DNA of 44,042 bases, taken from NCBI GenBank assembly GCA_023663655.1, contig JAMPGZ010000020.1, positions 1 through 44,042 on the forward strand, given 5' to 3'. Shown one piece after another: positions 15,178 to 24,865 of the stretch (positions within the stretch are counted from its first letter, which is position 1; the number at the start of each line of letters is the position of its first letter). Below the pieces are notes generated by a model. The model was not told the origin of the DNA and did no database searches. It saw only the letters and a program-made list of their open reading frames with translations. The translations under genes and the position numbers were made by a program. This DNA comes from Lachnospiraceae bacterium. GTDB taxonomy: Bacteria; Bacteroidota; Bacteroidia; Bacteroidales; Muribaculaceae.

Positions 15178-17268
15178 CTATTTTTCAGCTTTCAACCAGC
15201 GGTCGAGCCAGCGGAAGAACACTCGCTGCCAGAGAACGGCATTCTGTGGCTGGAGAATCCAATGGTTCTCATCGGGGAACACAAGCATTTCGGCGGGAAT
15301 GCCGCGGAGTTTTGCGGCGTTGAACGCCATCATGCCCTGCGATGCGAGAATACGATAGTCAAGCTCTCCGTGAGTAATCAAGATCGGGGTATCCCATTTG
15401 TCAACAAATCGGTGGGGAGAGTTGGCAAATGAACGCTGCGCGGTGGCATTGCCCTTATCCCAGAACGGACCGCCGAGATCCCAGTTGGCAAACCACATCT
15501 CCTCAGTTTCAAGATACTGCGACTCAGTATTGAAAATACCGGCATGGGCGATGAGACACGCGAAACGCTTGTCATGGTTGCCCGCAAGCCAATAAACCGA
15601 GAAGCCGCCGTAGCTTGCTCCGACAGCACCGATGTGAGCCGCATCCACGTATGGACGAGCCTTCATATAGTCGACTGCGCTGAGATAGTCCTTCATGTTT
15701 TGACCACCGTAATCGCCTGAAATCTGAGCATTCCACTCGGTGCCGAAGCCCGGAAGTCCGCGACGGTTCGGAGCTATCACGATATAGCCCTGCGAAGCCA
15801 TCAGCATCAGGTTCCAACGATAGCTCCAGAACTGGCTCACAGCCTGCTGCGGTCCACCCTGGCAATAAAGTATCGCAGGATACTGCTTGCTCTCGTCAAA
15901 GTTGGGAGGAAGCACAACCCATGTTGTCATCAGCTTGCCATCGGTTGTCGGAACGAGTTCCTTAACCACGGTAGGCATATTGAGCTGCGACATGATATCC
16001 TTGTTCACATCGGTAAGCTGAGCCACTTCACCGCCTTTCACTGAATATATATCGTTGGCAGCGAGCATCGAATGACGCATAGTGATCAATGTCGACGCAT
16101 CAACCGGAGCAAGAGCCGCGTAGTCATACACGCCGTCGGCAACGGTGTCGATCTTGTGGCTTGCCACCTCTATATTGAATATCGGAGTCACGCCCATATA
16201 AGGAGCAAGGAAATACAGCGACTTGGAGTCGGTGTTCCAGGCGATCGCATCGGCTGTGAAATCCCAATCGGTAGTAAGATCGGTCTTCTCACCGGTAGCG
16301 CGGTTCATCACGAATATGCGGTTCTTGTCGCTCTCATATCCGTCATGCTCCATGCTGAGCCATGCCAGATAGTTTCCGTCGGGCGAGAATGCGGGCGCTG
16401 TATCATAGCCCATCATCCCCTCGGTTATATTCTTGGTCTCCTTGGTAGCTACATCATAGAGATAAAGATCGGAGTTGGTGGAGATGGCATACTCCATGCC
16501 GGTCTTCTTGCGGCTCACATACACAAGCTGCTTGCTGTCGGGCGACCATGCAAACGACTCAACGCCGCCAAACGGCTTCATCGGCGCCTCGTAAGGCTCA
16601 CCCTCCATGATGTCAACCACGTTAGCCACACTGTTGCCGTCAAAGTCAGCAAGGAAAGGATGAGGCACTTCAGTCACCCATTCATCCCAGTGCTTATACA
16701 TGAGGTCGTCGATGATGCGTCCCGATGCCTTTGGAAGATCAGGATAGACATCCTCGGCGGTGCGGGCATATTTCACATTGGAGATCATCAACACCTTGCT
16801 CTCATCGGGAGAGAACTTGAAGCCAAACACTCCGCTCTCCACGCTGCTCACACACTTGCGGTTGGAGCCGTCGGCATCCATCACCCATATCTGGGTCTTG
16901 TCGCCGTCGGGATAGAGGAACGCGATTTTCTTGCCCCCGTCGATCCACACGGCATTGTTTTCCGACTTTGGAGTGCGGGTGATGCGTGTAGCGTCCGACC
17001 CGTCGACATTCATCACATAGAGATCGCGGTTGCTGCGGTTCTGCTCAACGCTCTCGTAAGCGATTCCATAAAGGATTTTTGAGCCGTCGGGAGAAACCAC
17101 CGGATCGGTGACACGTCCCAATGCCTCCAAAGCCTCTACCGAGAATATTCCATTCTCACACTTGACATCCATCTTGTCAATCACTGTCTCTTCAGCCTGC
17201 TTCTCCCCACAGGAGGCAGCAGTGACAAGTAGAGCCGACATAAATAACGGTTTTAGATAATTGTACAT
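15178..17268 (-). CDS. S9 family prolyl oligopeptidase-type peptidase, lipoprotein
   Basis: A 696-aa exported serine peptidase. The signal peptide ends TAASC, with the lipidated cysteine at residue 20. The first half is a beta-propeller with PD40-type repeats (SPDGSKILYG, SPDESKVLM, SPDSKQLVYVS, SPDGNYLAWLS). The C-terminal alpha/beta-hydrolase domain has the nucleophile in GASYGGF near residue 551, the acid in GELDYR near 637, and His669 in ENHWIL. This is the DPP5/acylaminoacyl-peptidase-like branch that removes dipeptides or short peptides, here probably in the periplasm or at the surface. The open frame starts 25 codons further upstream, but that part lies across promoter-like sequence and would hide the signal peptide, so ATG 17268 is chosen. 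It is a single-gene unit with its own terminator. Confidence 0.92.
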   Translation of the reverse strand: MYNYLKPLFMSALLVTAASCGEKQAEETVIDKMDVKCENGIFSVEALEALGRVTDPVVSPDGSKILYGIAYESVEQNRSNRDLYVMNVDGSDATRITRTPKSENNAVWIDGGKKIAFLYPDGDKTQIWVMDADGSNRKCVSSVESGVFGFKFSPDESKVLMISNVKYARTAEDVYPDLPKASGRIIDDLMYKHWDEWVTEVPHPFLADFDGNSVANVVDIMEGEPYEAPMKPFGGVESFAWSPDSKQLVYVSRKKTGMEYAISTNSDLYLYDVATKETKNITEGMMGYDTAPAFSPDGNYLAWLSMEHDGYESDKNRIFVMNRATGEKTDLTTDWDFTADAIAWNTDSKSLYFLAPYMGVTPIFNIEVASHKIDTVADGVYDYAALAPVDASTLITMRHSMLAANDIYSVKGGEVAQLTDVNKDIMSQLNMPTVVKELVPTTDGKLMTTWVVLPPNFDESKQYPAILYCQGGPQQAVSQFWSYRWNLMLMASQGYIVIAPNRRGLPGFGTEWNAQISGDYGGQNMKDYLSAVDYMKARPYVDAAHIGAVGASYGGFSVYWLAGNHDKRFACLIAHAGIFNTESQYLETEEMWFANWDLGGPFWDKGNATAQRSFANSPHRFVDKWDTPILITHGELDYRILASQGMMAFNAAKLRGIPAEMLVFPDENHWILQPQNAVLWQRVFFRWLDRWLKAEK

Positions 17269-17313
17269 AAAAATGTGATATTTAATAAGATTCAATTCCA
17301 TTGGTTTTGCATG

Positions 17314-17329
17314 CAAAATTACAAAATTA
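17314..17329 (-). promoter_or_regulatory. Two adjacent -7 boxes upstream of the S9 peptidase gene
   Basis: On the minus strand two consecutive TAATTTTG octamers occur (17322-17329 and 17314-17321). Both fit TAnnTTTG. No clear -33 box accompanies either. They lie 45-60 nt upstream of ATG 17268 and support that start over the upstream one. Confidence 0.5.
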
Positions 17330-17407
17330 TTCTCAATGTTCATTTCTTGTTCACCTTATGTAAATAATAATTGGGCTGATATAGGCGTTTTTTAATGGCG
17401 AAATAAT

Positions 17408-17415
17408 TAATTTTG
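17408..17415 (+). promoter_or_regulatory. -7 box of dnaB
   Basis: TAATTTTG lies 19 nt before the dnaB ATG and reads toward it. The -33 position holds no good TTTG, so the call rests on the -7 element and its distance alone. Confidence 0.5.
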
Positions 17416-17434
17416 CACTATAAAACAACCACCG

Positions 17435-18979
17435 ATGGACGAAAAACCCCAATCATACTCGCGGCGACAGCCCAAGAAGCCGGCTCAGGCATTTGAGACG
17501 ATAGGCAAAATCATGCCACAGGACAAAGATGTGGAAGAAGCGGTGCTCGGCGCCTTGATGCTTGAAAAAGACGCATACACCACCGTGTGCGACATCCTCA
17601 AGCCGGCAAGTTTCTACGAGCCTAAGCACCAACGCATCTACGAAGCGATACAGTCGCTCGGCGTGGCGCAGCAGCCCATCGATATGCTTACCGTCGTTGA
17701 GCAGTTGCGACGCAACGACACTCTCGAGGAGATTGGCGGTCCCGTGGTCATCTCGGAACTCACGTCAAGAGTAGCGTCGGGTGCCAACGTGGAGTTCCAC
17801 GCCCGAATAGTGGCTCAGAAATACCTCGCCCGCGAACTCATTTCATTTGCCGCCGCCATCGAGGGTAAAGCATTTGACGAGAGCAACGACATCGACGACC
17901 TTCTTCAGGAAGCTGAAGGAAAACTGTTTGAGATCTCCCAACGCAATGTGAAGAAAGAGGTTACGCAGATCGACCCTGTCATCGGACAGGCTATCGAGCA
18001 GATTCAGGTGGCGGCTAACAGAAAGTCGGGATTGAGCGGACTCGAATCGGGATTCCATGAACTCGACAAACTCACCTCGGGATGGCAAAGCTCCGACCTC
18101 ATCATCATCGCCGCACGTCCTGCGATGGGTAAGACAGCGTTTGTCCTCTCGATGGCAAAAAATATGGCGGTCAACTACAACACTCCCGTGGCGATATTCT
18201 CGCTTGAAATGTCCAACCTACAGTTGGTCAACCGTCTCATAAGCAACGTATGCGAGCTTGAAAGCCAGAAGATTAAGTCGGGACAGCTCTCCGACATCGA
18301 ATGGGACCAACTCATGTCGCGCGTGAAGCACCTCTACAGCGCGCCGCTCTTCATCGACGACACCCCCTCACTCTCCATCCTCGAGCTGAGAACAAAAGCG
18401 CGCCGACTCGTGAGAGAGCACCAAGTCAAATTCATAATCATCGACTACTTGCAGCTCATGAATGCCGCCGGCATGAAATTCGGCAGCCGCGAGCAGGAGG
18501 TCAGCATGATTTCACGTTCACTGAAGCAGCTCGCCAAGGAGCTCAACATTCCCATTGTGGCGCTTTCACAGCTCAACCGTTCAGTTGAATCGCGTCAGGG
18601 AAGCGATGGCAAACGCCCGCAGCTCAGCGACTTGCGTGAATCAGGAGCCATCGAGCAGGATGCCGACATCGTGTGCTTCATCCACCGTCCCGAATACTAC
18701 ACACGCTCCAGCGAGGATGCCAACGGAAACGACATCAGAGGATTAGCCGAGTTCATCGTGGCAAAGCACCGAAGCGGATCGGTCGATGACGTGAAGCTTC
18801 GTTTCAAGGCTCGCTTCGCCCGCTTCGAAAACTGGACCGACGAAGAGGTGCGCTCAGTATCCGGAACAATGGGCTCGCGCATCAACGCCTTATCCGACGC
18901 CCCGAGCGGAGCCACGCAATTCTCCGGCGGAACAGCCGACATACTCGGCGGTCCCGAAGAAGGCGCGCCACCGTTCTAA
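17435..18979 (+). CDS. dnaB: Replicative DNA helicase DnaB
   Basis: A 514-aa hexameric helicase that unwinds DNA at the replication fork. The N-terminal DnaB domain starts near residue 28 (QDKDVEEAVLGALMLEKDAY). The RecA-like C-terminal domain has Walker A ARPAMGKTAF near 225-235, FSLEMSN, FIIIDYLQLM (Walker B) and ALSQLNRSVE. The N-terminal 20 residues and the Gly/Pro-rich C-terminal tail are low-complexity. Length is usual for Bacteroidetes. No intein or insertion is seen. It stands alone between divergent and convergent neighbours, with its own -7 box. Confidence 0.97.
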   Translation: MDEKPQSYSRRQPKKPAQAFETIGKIMPQDKDVEEAVLGALMLEKDAYTTVCDILKPASFYEPKHQRIYEAIQSLGVAQQPIDMLTVVEQLRRNDTLEEIGGPVVISELTSRVASGANVEFHARIVAQKYLARELISFAAAIEGKAFDESNDIDDLLQEAEGKLFEISQRNVKKEVTQIDPVIGQAIEQIQVAANRKSGLSGLESGFHELDKLTSGWQSSDLIIIAARPAMGKTAFVLSMAKNMAVNYNTPVAIFSLEMSNLQLVNRLISNVCELESQKIKSGQLSDIEWDQLMSRVKHLYSAPLFIDDTPSLSILELRTKARRLVREHQVKFIIIDYLQLMNAAGMKFGSREQEVSMISRSLKQLAKELNIPIVALSQLNRSVESRQGSDGKRPQLSDLRESGAIEQDADIVCFIHRPEYYTRSSEDANGNDIRGLAEFIVAKHRSGSVDDVKLRFKARFARFENWTDEEVRSVSGTMGSRINALSDAPSGATQFSGGTADILGGPEEGAPPF

Positions 18980-19065
18980 TACACTACTATAGTAAGACAC
19001 CAATACACTAATACAGCGCTACACACCTCCTCGTGCTGTTTAGTGGTCGTGCGGATTATTGAATT

Positions 19066-19629
19066 TTATCTGCTCAAACTTTTCCGGATACGGCTGAGAT
19101 GGATTGGGGTGACGAGAAGATATGAGGCGATGTCGCGGAGCGTGACCTTTTCCAGAAAATCGGGATATTTTTCAGCGAGTTCAAGATAACGCTCGGTAGG
19201 TGATTTTTGGTAAAGACGGAGGTAGCGGGTATACGCTTCTTCCAAAGCCACTGCCGCCATGTGGTGTATAAGGTCAGGATTATTCCTTATTGTAAACTCT
19301 CTAATTGTCCGCAATGGCACTTGCACTACTTCGGCTTCACAACCTGCAATGATTGAGATTTTGGATGGTTTGTCGAAAATGAATGATTGTGTGAAGTCCA
19401 TCACAATTTCATCCACAAATGAAAAACCGGTGACGGCATAATCCCCTTTCGCAGTGAGGGCACAATATTTGAAGTAGCCCGACTTCACAAAGCCAACATA
19501 TCTCCCTATATGTCCTGCCTCGGCAAAACAATCTCCCTTTGCATAGCTCACGGTATCACCGTTAGCCATGCAATATTCGCGCATCATCTCAAAGTCGATA
19601 TGCGAAAGAAAATCGTTAATCTGAGCCAT
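19066..19629 (-). CDS. Crp/Fnr family transcriptional regulator
   Basis: A 187-aa regulator with an N-terminal cyclic-nucleotide-binding-like beta-roll (about residues 5-120: YAKGDCFAEAGHIGRYVGFVK, then GFSFVDEIVMDF) and a C-terminal winged-helix region ending DIASYLLVTPIHLSRIRKSL. No Fe-S cysteine cluster of the FNR type is seen, and the ligand is unknown. The open frame continues upstream for 71 codons across the end of the TPR gene, but that part is proline/serine-rich shadow sequence. ATG 19629 (MAQINDFLS) gives the family's usual length and sits 25 nt after a -7 box. Its target genes cannot be identified from the window. Confidence 0.88.
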   Translation of the reverse strand: MAQINDFLSHIDFEMMREYCMANGDTVSYAKGDCFAEAGHIGRYVGFVKSGYFKYCALTAKGDYAVTGFSFVDEIVMDFTQSFIFDKPSKISIIAGCEAEVVQVPLRTIREFTIRNNPDLIHHMAAVALEEAYTRYLRLYQKSPTERYLELAEKYPDFLEKVTLRDIASYLLVTPIHLSRIRKSLSR

Positions 19630-19654
19630 TATTTCATTTCCATTAATCCGGCTA

Positions 19655-19681
19655 CAAAAGTAGGAAATTTCAATGAAATCC
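19655..19681 (-). promoter_or_regulatory. -7 box and possible operator of the Crp/Fnr gene
   Basis: TACTTTTG on the minus strand (19655-19662) fits TAnnTTTG. Immediately upstream lies TTTCAATGAAA (19668-19678), an inverted repeat flanked by GG and CC, placed between the -7 and -33 positions. Autoregulation is possible but unproven. Confidence 0.4.
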
Positions 19682-19720
19682 GAGAAATTTTTATTGTATT
19701 GCGGGGAAGGGCATTGGGGG

Positions 19721-21160
19721 TTATTCGGTGAAGGGGTCGAAGGAGTCGATTTCAAATTCCATGCCGTTGGAGATGAACTGGAGCAGGGCGTGAAGGATGC
19801 TGAATGCGGCGCTAACGGAGAGCCTTTGCTTGAAATCTTCAACTACTACGGGGCGGTCGTCAATCAAGAAGTTGGCAAGCTCGCGGAATTCAGCATAGTG
19901 TGCGGACCTAACCAATGCCAGTGCCATGATGAACATGGGAAACAATGGCTCTTCGGTGTCTTTGTAGGTGTTGCGTATGCCATATTCGGGATCGGCAAAC
20001 AACTCGGCAAGCTTATTGTAATCCTTTATGCGGTAAAGACTTTCAAAAAGCATATCCCAAGTGGCACGTTCCAATGGAGCACCGATGAATGAGAGGATAA
20101 TCTCAGCACAAGCGGCGTAACAGCCGTTGCGGAACTGACGTTCAGCCCATTCCATCTTGTCGGGGACAATGAGCTTGCCCGATACGAAGTAGTCGCTGAT
20201 GATGCTTGCAATGACGGGGCGATTGTTGAGCAGGAACAGCTTCTCGGCAATGTCGATAGCCACGGCATTATTCTTGCACTGTTCAAGACGCTGCATCATC
20301 ATGTCGATGACCTTGGAATACTCACCACGGTCGATCATTATGGCAAATAGGATGTTCAGAGCCTCAGTGTTTTCGGGATCATCCTCAAGCACCGAATAAA
20401 GCTGAGATATGTCCTTATCGGAGGGAGTGCCGCAATAATATTTCAATCTTACCCTTTGGACACGATACTCGGCTTTTTCAGGCTCAATCGCAAGAGCATA
20501 ATCCACTGCCGTCAAAGCACTGTCGAGATTACGGTTCAACGCATGGGTATCGGCAAGTCGTGACCATACCACGGCATTGAACGGCTGTATCTCAGTCAGC
20601 TTCTCAAGCAGTTCTATCGTGCGGTCATAATTTCCCTGATTGTAGAACAGTTCGGCGAGTTCAAGCAGGAATGTATCGGGGTATGAACAGATCGACAAGA
20701 TTTTTTCGTGATTATCATAAGCCCAATCCTGCAAATTATAGTCGGCACACAGATCAATGAGCCTCAGCACATCGTCGTCCTCCAATGAATGACGATGACG
20801 GAGAGCCTTCTCAATTCCCGCCTTTATCTTGTCGGCATCAGCTTCAAACGACAAGTCAAGGAGATTCCAAACGAAAGAATCCTCCTTGTGCTGACGAGCC
20901 AAAGCTCTCGCCCCATCAGCCTCGTCAAGTATCTCTTTCAGGAAAAAAGCGCTTCTCGCTCCAAAATCGGGGCTTTCAGGAAACGCACGCGCGGCAAGAC
21001 GCAGAATCTCGAACTGCACAAAAAGGTCATTCTCATCACAGGCGAAGTCATAGACGTTGAGAAGATCCACTTCATCGTAGAACTTCTCAACGTCACCTTC
21101 GAGCAATGCTTTCTTGAAATTTATGTACAGTTTTTTTACTTCATCCATTTCCGCATCCAT
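19721..21160 (-). CDS. Tetratricopeptide repeat protein, cytosolic
   Basis: A 479-aa helical-repeat protein without signal peptide or membrane segment. TPR-like units are clearest near residues 150-290, for example LAELFYNQGNYDRTIELLEK, then AVVWSRLADTHALNRNLDSA and ALAIEPEKAEYRVQRVRLKY. The rest is similarly helical and acidic. A protein-scaffold role is likely; the partner is unknown. It begins about 10 nt after glnS, so the two genes are probably co-transcribed. The frame opens at a TTG (21166). The ATG at 21160 is taken here, and ATG 21148 is also possible. Confidence 0.82.
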   Translation of the reverse strand: MDAEMDEVKKLYINFKKALLEGDVEKFYDEVDLLNVYDFACDENDLFVQFEILRLAARAFPESPDFGARSAFFLKEILDEADGARALARQHKEDSFVWNLLDLSFEADADKIKAGIEKALRHRHSLEDDDVLRLIDLCADYNLQDWAYDNHEKILSICSYPDTFLLELAELFYNQGNYDRTIELLEKLTEIQPFNAVVWSRLADTHALNRNLDSALTAVDYALAIEPEKAEYRVQRVRLKYYCGTPSDKDISQLYSVLEDDPENTEALNILFAIMIDRGEYSKVIDMMMQRLEQCKNNAVAIDIAEKLFLLNNRPVIASIISDYFVSGKLIVPDKMEWAERQFRNGCYAACAEIILSFIGAPLERATWDMLFESLYRIKDYNKLAELFADPEYGIRNTYKDTEEPLFPMFIMALALVRSAHYAEFRELANFLIDDRPVVVEDFKQRLSVSAAFSILHALLQFISNGMEFEIDSFDPFTE

Positions 21161-21169
21161 GGGCAAAGG

Positions 21170-22864
21170 CTATTTCTTTTGAATTTTTTCCCAAGTATCT
21201 TTTAACTGCATAGTGCGGTTGAAAATAAGATTTCCATCCTTGCTGTCGGGGTCAAGAGTGAAATATCCGATGCGCTGGAACTGGAAATGTCCACCCACCT
21301 CTGCATTTTCGGCAAGGAACGGCTCCACTTTGATGCCTTCAACCACTTTAAGAGAATCGGGGTTGAGCATATCACGGAAATCGCGATCCTTCTCTTCGGC
21401 GGGATTTTCAACCGAGAACAGACGATCATAAAGACGTGCTGTCGCATTCTTGGCATGAGCTGCCGACACCCAATGAAGCGTGCCCTTCACTTTACGCATA
21501 CTTCCAGGCATACCACTCAATGTGTCGGGATCATAGGTGCAGTGAATCTCCACGATATTTCCATCCTCATCCTTCTTGACATCCTCACACTTGATGATGT
21601 AGGCGCCTTTCAGTCGTACCTCTCCACCGGGAGCGAGACGGAAGAATTTCTTGGGAGGATTTTCCATGAAGTCATCACGCTCGATGTATATTTCACGAGA
21701 GAACGGCATTTTGTGTGTGCCTGCTTCCGGATCTTCAGGATTGTTTTCCATCTCCACAATCTCCTCCTTGCCCTCAGGATAGTTGGTGATCACAACCTTG
21801 ACAGGGTTCATCACCGCCATCACACGAGTGGATATTTTGTTCAAATCCTCACGCACGGCATACTCCAACAAAGAGATGCTGTTGAGTGCCTCAACCTTGG
21901 TGTAGCCTATCATATCGACGAAATTGCGGATAGACTTCGGAGTGAATCCACGACGGCGCATACCGGAGATGGTAGGCATACGCGGGTCATCCCATCCGGC
22001 TACAAGTCCTTCCTTAACAAGTTGTAGAAGCTTGCGCTTGCTCATGACGGTGTAAGTGAGATTCAAACGGTTGAACTCAATCTGACGCGGGCAGTAAGAC
22101 TCGTCGGCAAGTTCCTTCACGAAATATTCATACAACGGACGGTGAGGCACGAACTCAAGCGTGCATATAGAATGGGTCACACCCTCAAAGTAATCGCTCT
22201 GCCCATGAGCAAAGTCATACATGGGATACACCTTCCAAGTGGTGCCGGTGCGGTGGTGAGGGTATTTGATAATGCGATACATTATAGGATCGCGGAAATG
22301 CATATTGGGCGACGCCATGTCGATCTTGGCACGCAACACATAGGTACCTTCGTCAAACTCGCCCGCATTCATTCTCATGAAGAGATCAAGATTCTCTTCA
22401 ACGGGACGGTCGCGGTAAGGGCTGTTGACACCGGGCTGTGTAGGTGTACCTTTCTGCTGCGCTATCTGCTCGGAAGTCTGATGGTCCACATAAGCCTTTC
22501 CTTCCTTAATCAGCCTTATGGCAAGATCGAATAGCTGCTGGAAATAATCACTTGCATAATACTCCCTGTCGCCCCAGTCAAAACCGAGCCAATGGATATC
22601 CTCGCGAATCGAGTCGACATACTCCACATCCTCTTTAGATGGATTTGTGTCATCAAAGCGCAAATTGCAAGTTCCTCCGAATTTTTCAGCAATTCCGAAG
22701 TCCATGCATATAGCCTTGGCATGACCAATGTGGAGATAGCCGTTGGGTTCCGGCGGGAAACGCGTATTAAGTCTTCCCCCGTTTTTACCGGCTGCCAAAT
22801 CATCGCTTACTATTTGCTCAACGAAATTCAATCCGCTTTTTTCTTCTTCGGTATTTTCCGCCAT
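21170..22864 (-). CDS. glnS: Glutamine--tRNA ligase
   Basis: A 564-aa class I aminoacyl-tRNA synthetase that charges tRNA-Gln directly with glutamine. The HIGH motif is HIGH at residues 45-48 within [17 protein letters not shown], and the second catalytic motif reads VMSKRK near 272-277. The C-terminal half holds the beta-barrel anticodon-binding domains. Length matches the E. coli enzyme (about 550 aa). No YqeY extension is present. It is followed by a TPR gene and shares its upstream region with trkH, whose promoter points the other way. Confidence 0.96.
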   Translation of the reverse strand: MAENTEEEKSGLNFVEQIVSDDLAAGKNGGRLNTRFPPEPNGYLHIGHAKAICMDFGIAEKFGGTCNLRFDDTNPSKEDVEYVDSIREDIHWLGFDWGDREYYASDYFQQLFDLAIRLIKEGKAYVDHQTSEQIAQQKGTPTQPGVNSPYRDRPVEENLDLFMRMNAGEFDEGTYVLRAKIDMASPNMHFRDPIMYRIIKYPHHRTGTTWKVYPMYDFAHGQSDYFEGVTHSICTLEFVPHRPLYEYFVKELADESYCPRQIEFNRLNLTYTVMSKRKLLQLVKEGLVAGWDDPRMPTISGMRRRGFTPKSIRNFVDMIGYTKVEALNSISLLEYAVREDLNKISTRVMAVMNPVKVVITNYPEGKEEIVEMENNPEDPEAGTHKMPFSREIYIERDDFMENPPKKFFRLAPGGEVRLKGAYIIKCEDVKKDEDGNIVEIHCTYDPDTLSGMPGSMRKVKGTLHWVSAAHAKNATARLYDRLFSVENPAEEKDRDFRDMLNPDSLKVVEGIKVEPFLAENAEVGGHFQFQRIGYFTLDPDSKDGNLIFNRTMQLKDTWEKIQKK

Positions 22865-22894
22865 AGGTTAATCTGTTTTGAATTATTTTTATTA

Positions 22895-22915
22895 CAAATT
22901 TAGTTATTATCTTTG
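22895..22915. promoter_or_regulatory. Divergent -7 boxes of glnS and trkH, 5 nt apart
   Basis: TAAATTTG on the minus strand (22895-22902, toward glnS) and TATCTTTG on the plus strand (22908-22915, toward trkH) both fit TAnnTTTG. They are so close that RNA polymerase bound at one should block the other. No good -33 box was found for either. Confidence 0.5.
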
Positions 22916-22984
22916 TAACTGAATAACATTCCGCCAAAAAAACACAACATAGGCGGAATCTCACCGATTATTTACCCGGGGTAT

Positions 22985-24850
22985 ATGAATTTCAGCAAGC
23001 TTGTACCAAAACATATAACACAACGCGCGAGGCAACGGCTGCTTCGTTGGGAAAGAAAGATGAAGCACTACAATATCCTGTTACGCAATCTCACCTACGG
23101 ATTGTCGGGCATTGTATTCGCAGCCTCGGCATTATGCCTTATCATGCTCATCGTCTACACGGGATATGAACATGACCGCATAAGCGTGAAGAATATGTAC
23201 CACTATTTCCATCTGATACAAGGAGTGTTTATAGTCAATGTATTCTTCAACCTTATTTTCAATCTGCGGAAGACATTGAGAGAGACACGTCCTATAAAAT
23301 GCATAGTGGATCTTGCAATCATAACAACCCTCTTCCCGGTCATCTATCCCCTGCCTGAGAATCCGTGGAGCCCTTGGCTCGCCGAGGTCATCTACAGCAA
23401 CAAGTTCTTATTAATAACATTGTGTGCGTACTCAATCGTAGCTATCAGCTACGGAGTTATGCACATAATGGGGAAGCGTACCAACCCGTCGCTCATATTG
23501 TCGTGCAGTTTTCTCTTCTGCATATTTGCCGGCTCGTTTCTGCTGATGATGCCTAAATGCACATATACACACATCGATTACATCGACGCACTGTTTGTGT
23601 CGACCAGCGCCGTGTGCATAACCGGACTTACCACGATCGACATCGCATCCACATTCACTCCGCTCGGGCTCGCCATACTCGCCATGCTCATCCAGATAGG
23701 AGGGCTCGGCGTAATGACATTCACGAGCTTTTTCGCACTGTTTTTCAGCGGCAACACTTCGGTCTACAGCCAGTTGATGGTAAAAGACATGATTTACACC
23801 AAGTCGATCAACTCACTGCTGCCCACGCTGCTCTACATATTCCTGTTCACTATTGTGATCGAAGCGATAGGAGCCGTGTTTATATGGATGTCGATTCATG
23901 ATGTCCTTGCCATGCCGCTGCATGACCAGATAATATTCTCGGCATTCCACTCAATGTCGGCATTCTGCAACGCCGGGTTCTCCAATCTTCCCGGAGGAAT
24001 GGCAAACCCAGCATTGATGAATTCCAATCAGATGATTTATATCATCATAAGCATCATCGTGTTTGCCGGATCAATCGGATTCCCGATACTGGTCAATTTC
24101 AGGGATGTGTTCTTTGAATATGTGAGACGTGGATGGAACTGGCTGCGCGGCAGACAAAACGGAGTAAAAACCGTGCATATCTACAATCTCAACACCAAGA
24201 TAGCTTTATACACAACCACAATAATCCTGTTCATCAGCATCGTGGCGTTTTTCGCTCTCGAGCAGAACAACTCACTTGCCGGATTAAGCACTTATGACAA
24301 AATAGCACAGTCCATATTCAACTCCACAACTCCGAGAAGCTCAGGATTCGTATCGGTCAATCCGGCAAACTTTCTCAACGTGACACTGATTTTCGTGCTG
24401 TTTCTCATGTGGGTAGGCGGCGCCTCCCAGTCTACTGCCGGAGGAATAAAAGTGAACACTCTTGCCGCCATACTCATAAATCTTAAAGCGATAGTGCTCG
24501 GCAGAGACCGAGTGACGGCATTCAACCGCACAATATCTATTGGCTCAATCAGGCGGGCAAATGCAGTGGTGACTATTTCTATAGTATCATTTCTCGCATT
24601 TGCCATGATCTTAATGCTTCTTGAGCCCAAACTACCAGCCAAAGGGGTTCTTTTTGAAACCATGTCGGCACTGTTTACAGTAGGTTCGTCTCTCGGAATC
24701 ACACCACTCCTCACCCCTATGTCAAAAATATTGCTCACTCTTGCCATGTTTTTGGGAAGAGTAGGTATAATTTCACTGTTGATCGGAGTCACCGGAAATA
24801 AAAACGGTTCTCCTGTAAAATATCCTACCGACAATCTAATTATAAACTAA
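22985..24850 (+). CDS. trkH: TrkH family potassium uptake protein
   Basis: A 621-aa polytopic membrane protein, the K+-conducting subunit of a Trk/Ktr system. The four P-loops can be found by their filter glycines: SAVCITGLTT near residues 204-213, FCNAGFSN near 325-332, TPRSSGFVSV near 447-456, and TVGSSLGITPLL near 564-575. Before the first P-loop there are about 170 residues with extra hydrophobic segments, so the protein is longer than E. coli TrkH (483 aa). Bacteroidetes homologues are similarly long as far as I recall. Its regulatory partner lies 15 nt downstream. Confidence 0.93.
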   Translation: MNFSKLVPKHITQRARQRLLRWERKMKHYNILLRNLTYGLSGIVFAASALCLIMLIVYTGYEHDRISVKNMYHYFHLIQGVFIVNVFFNLIFNLRKTLRETRPIKCIVDLAIITTLFPVIYPLPENPWSPWLAEVIYSNKFLLITLCAYSIVAISYGVMHIMGKRTNPSLILSCSFLFCIFAGSFLLMMPKCTYTHIDYIDALFVSTSAVCITGLTTIDIASTFTPLGLAILAMLIQIGGLGVMTFTSFFALFFSGNTSVYSQLMVKDMIYTKSINSLLPTLLYIFLFTIVIEAIGAVFIWMSIHDVLAMPLHDQIIFSAFHSMSAFCNAGFSNLPGGMANPALMNSNQMIYIIISIIVFAGSIGFPILVNFRDVFFEYVRRGWNWLRGRQNGVKTVHIYNLNTKIALYTTTIILFISIVAFFALEQNNSLAGLSTYDKIAQSIFNSTTPRSSGFVSVNPANFLNVTLIFVLFLMWVGGASQSTAGGIKVNTLAAILINLKAIVLGRDRVTAFNRTISIGSIRRANAVVTISIVSFLAFAMILMLLEPKLPAKGVLFETMSALFTVGSSLGITPLLTPMSKILLTLAMFLGRVGIISLLIGVTGNKNGSPVKYPTDNLIIN

Positions 24851-24865
24851 CATCAATCAACCGCA

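Noticed and set aside
16072-17082. 336-aa plus-strand frame inside the S9 peptidase gene
   Set aside because: It is the antisense shadow of the peptidase, whose catalytic motifs, propeller repeats and signal peptide are clear. The antisense product is His/Val/Ile-rich without motifs.
19630-19842. N-terminal extension of the Crp/Fnr regulator
   Set aside because: The extra 71 residues are Pro/Ser-rich, overlap the end of the TPR gene and contain the regulator's own -7 box. ATG 19629 gives the usual family length.
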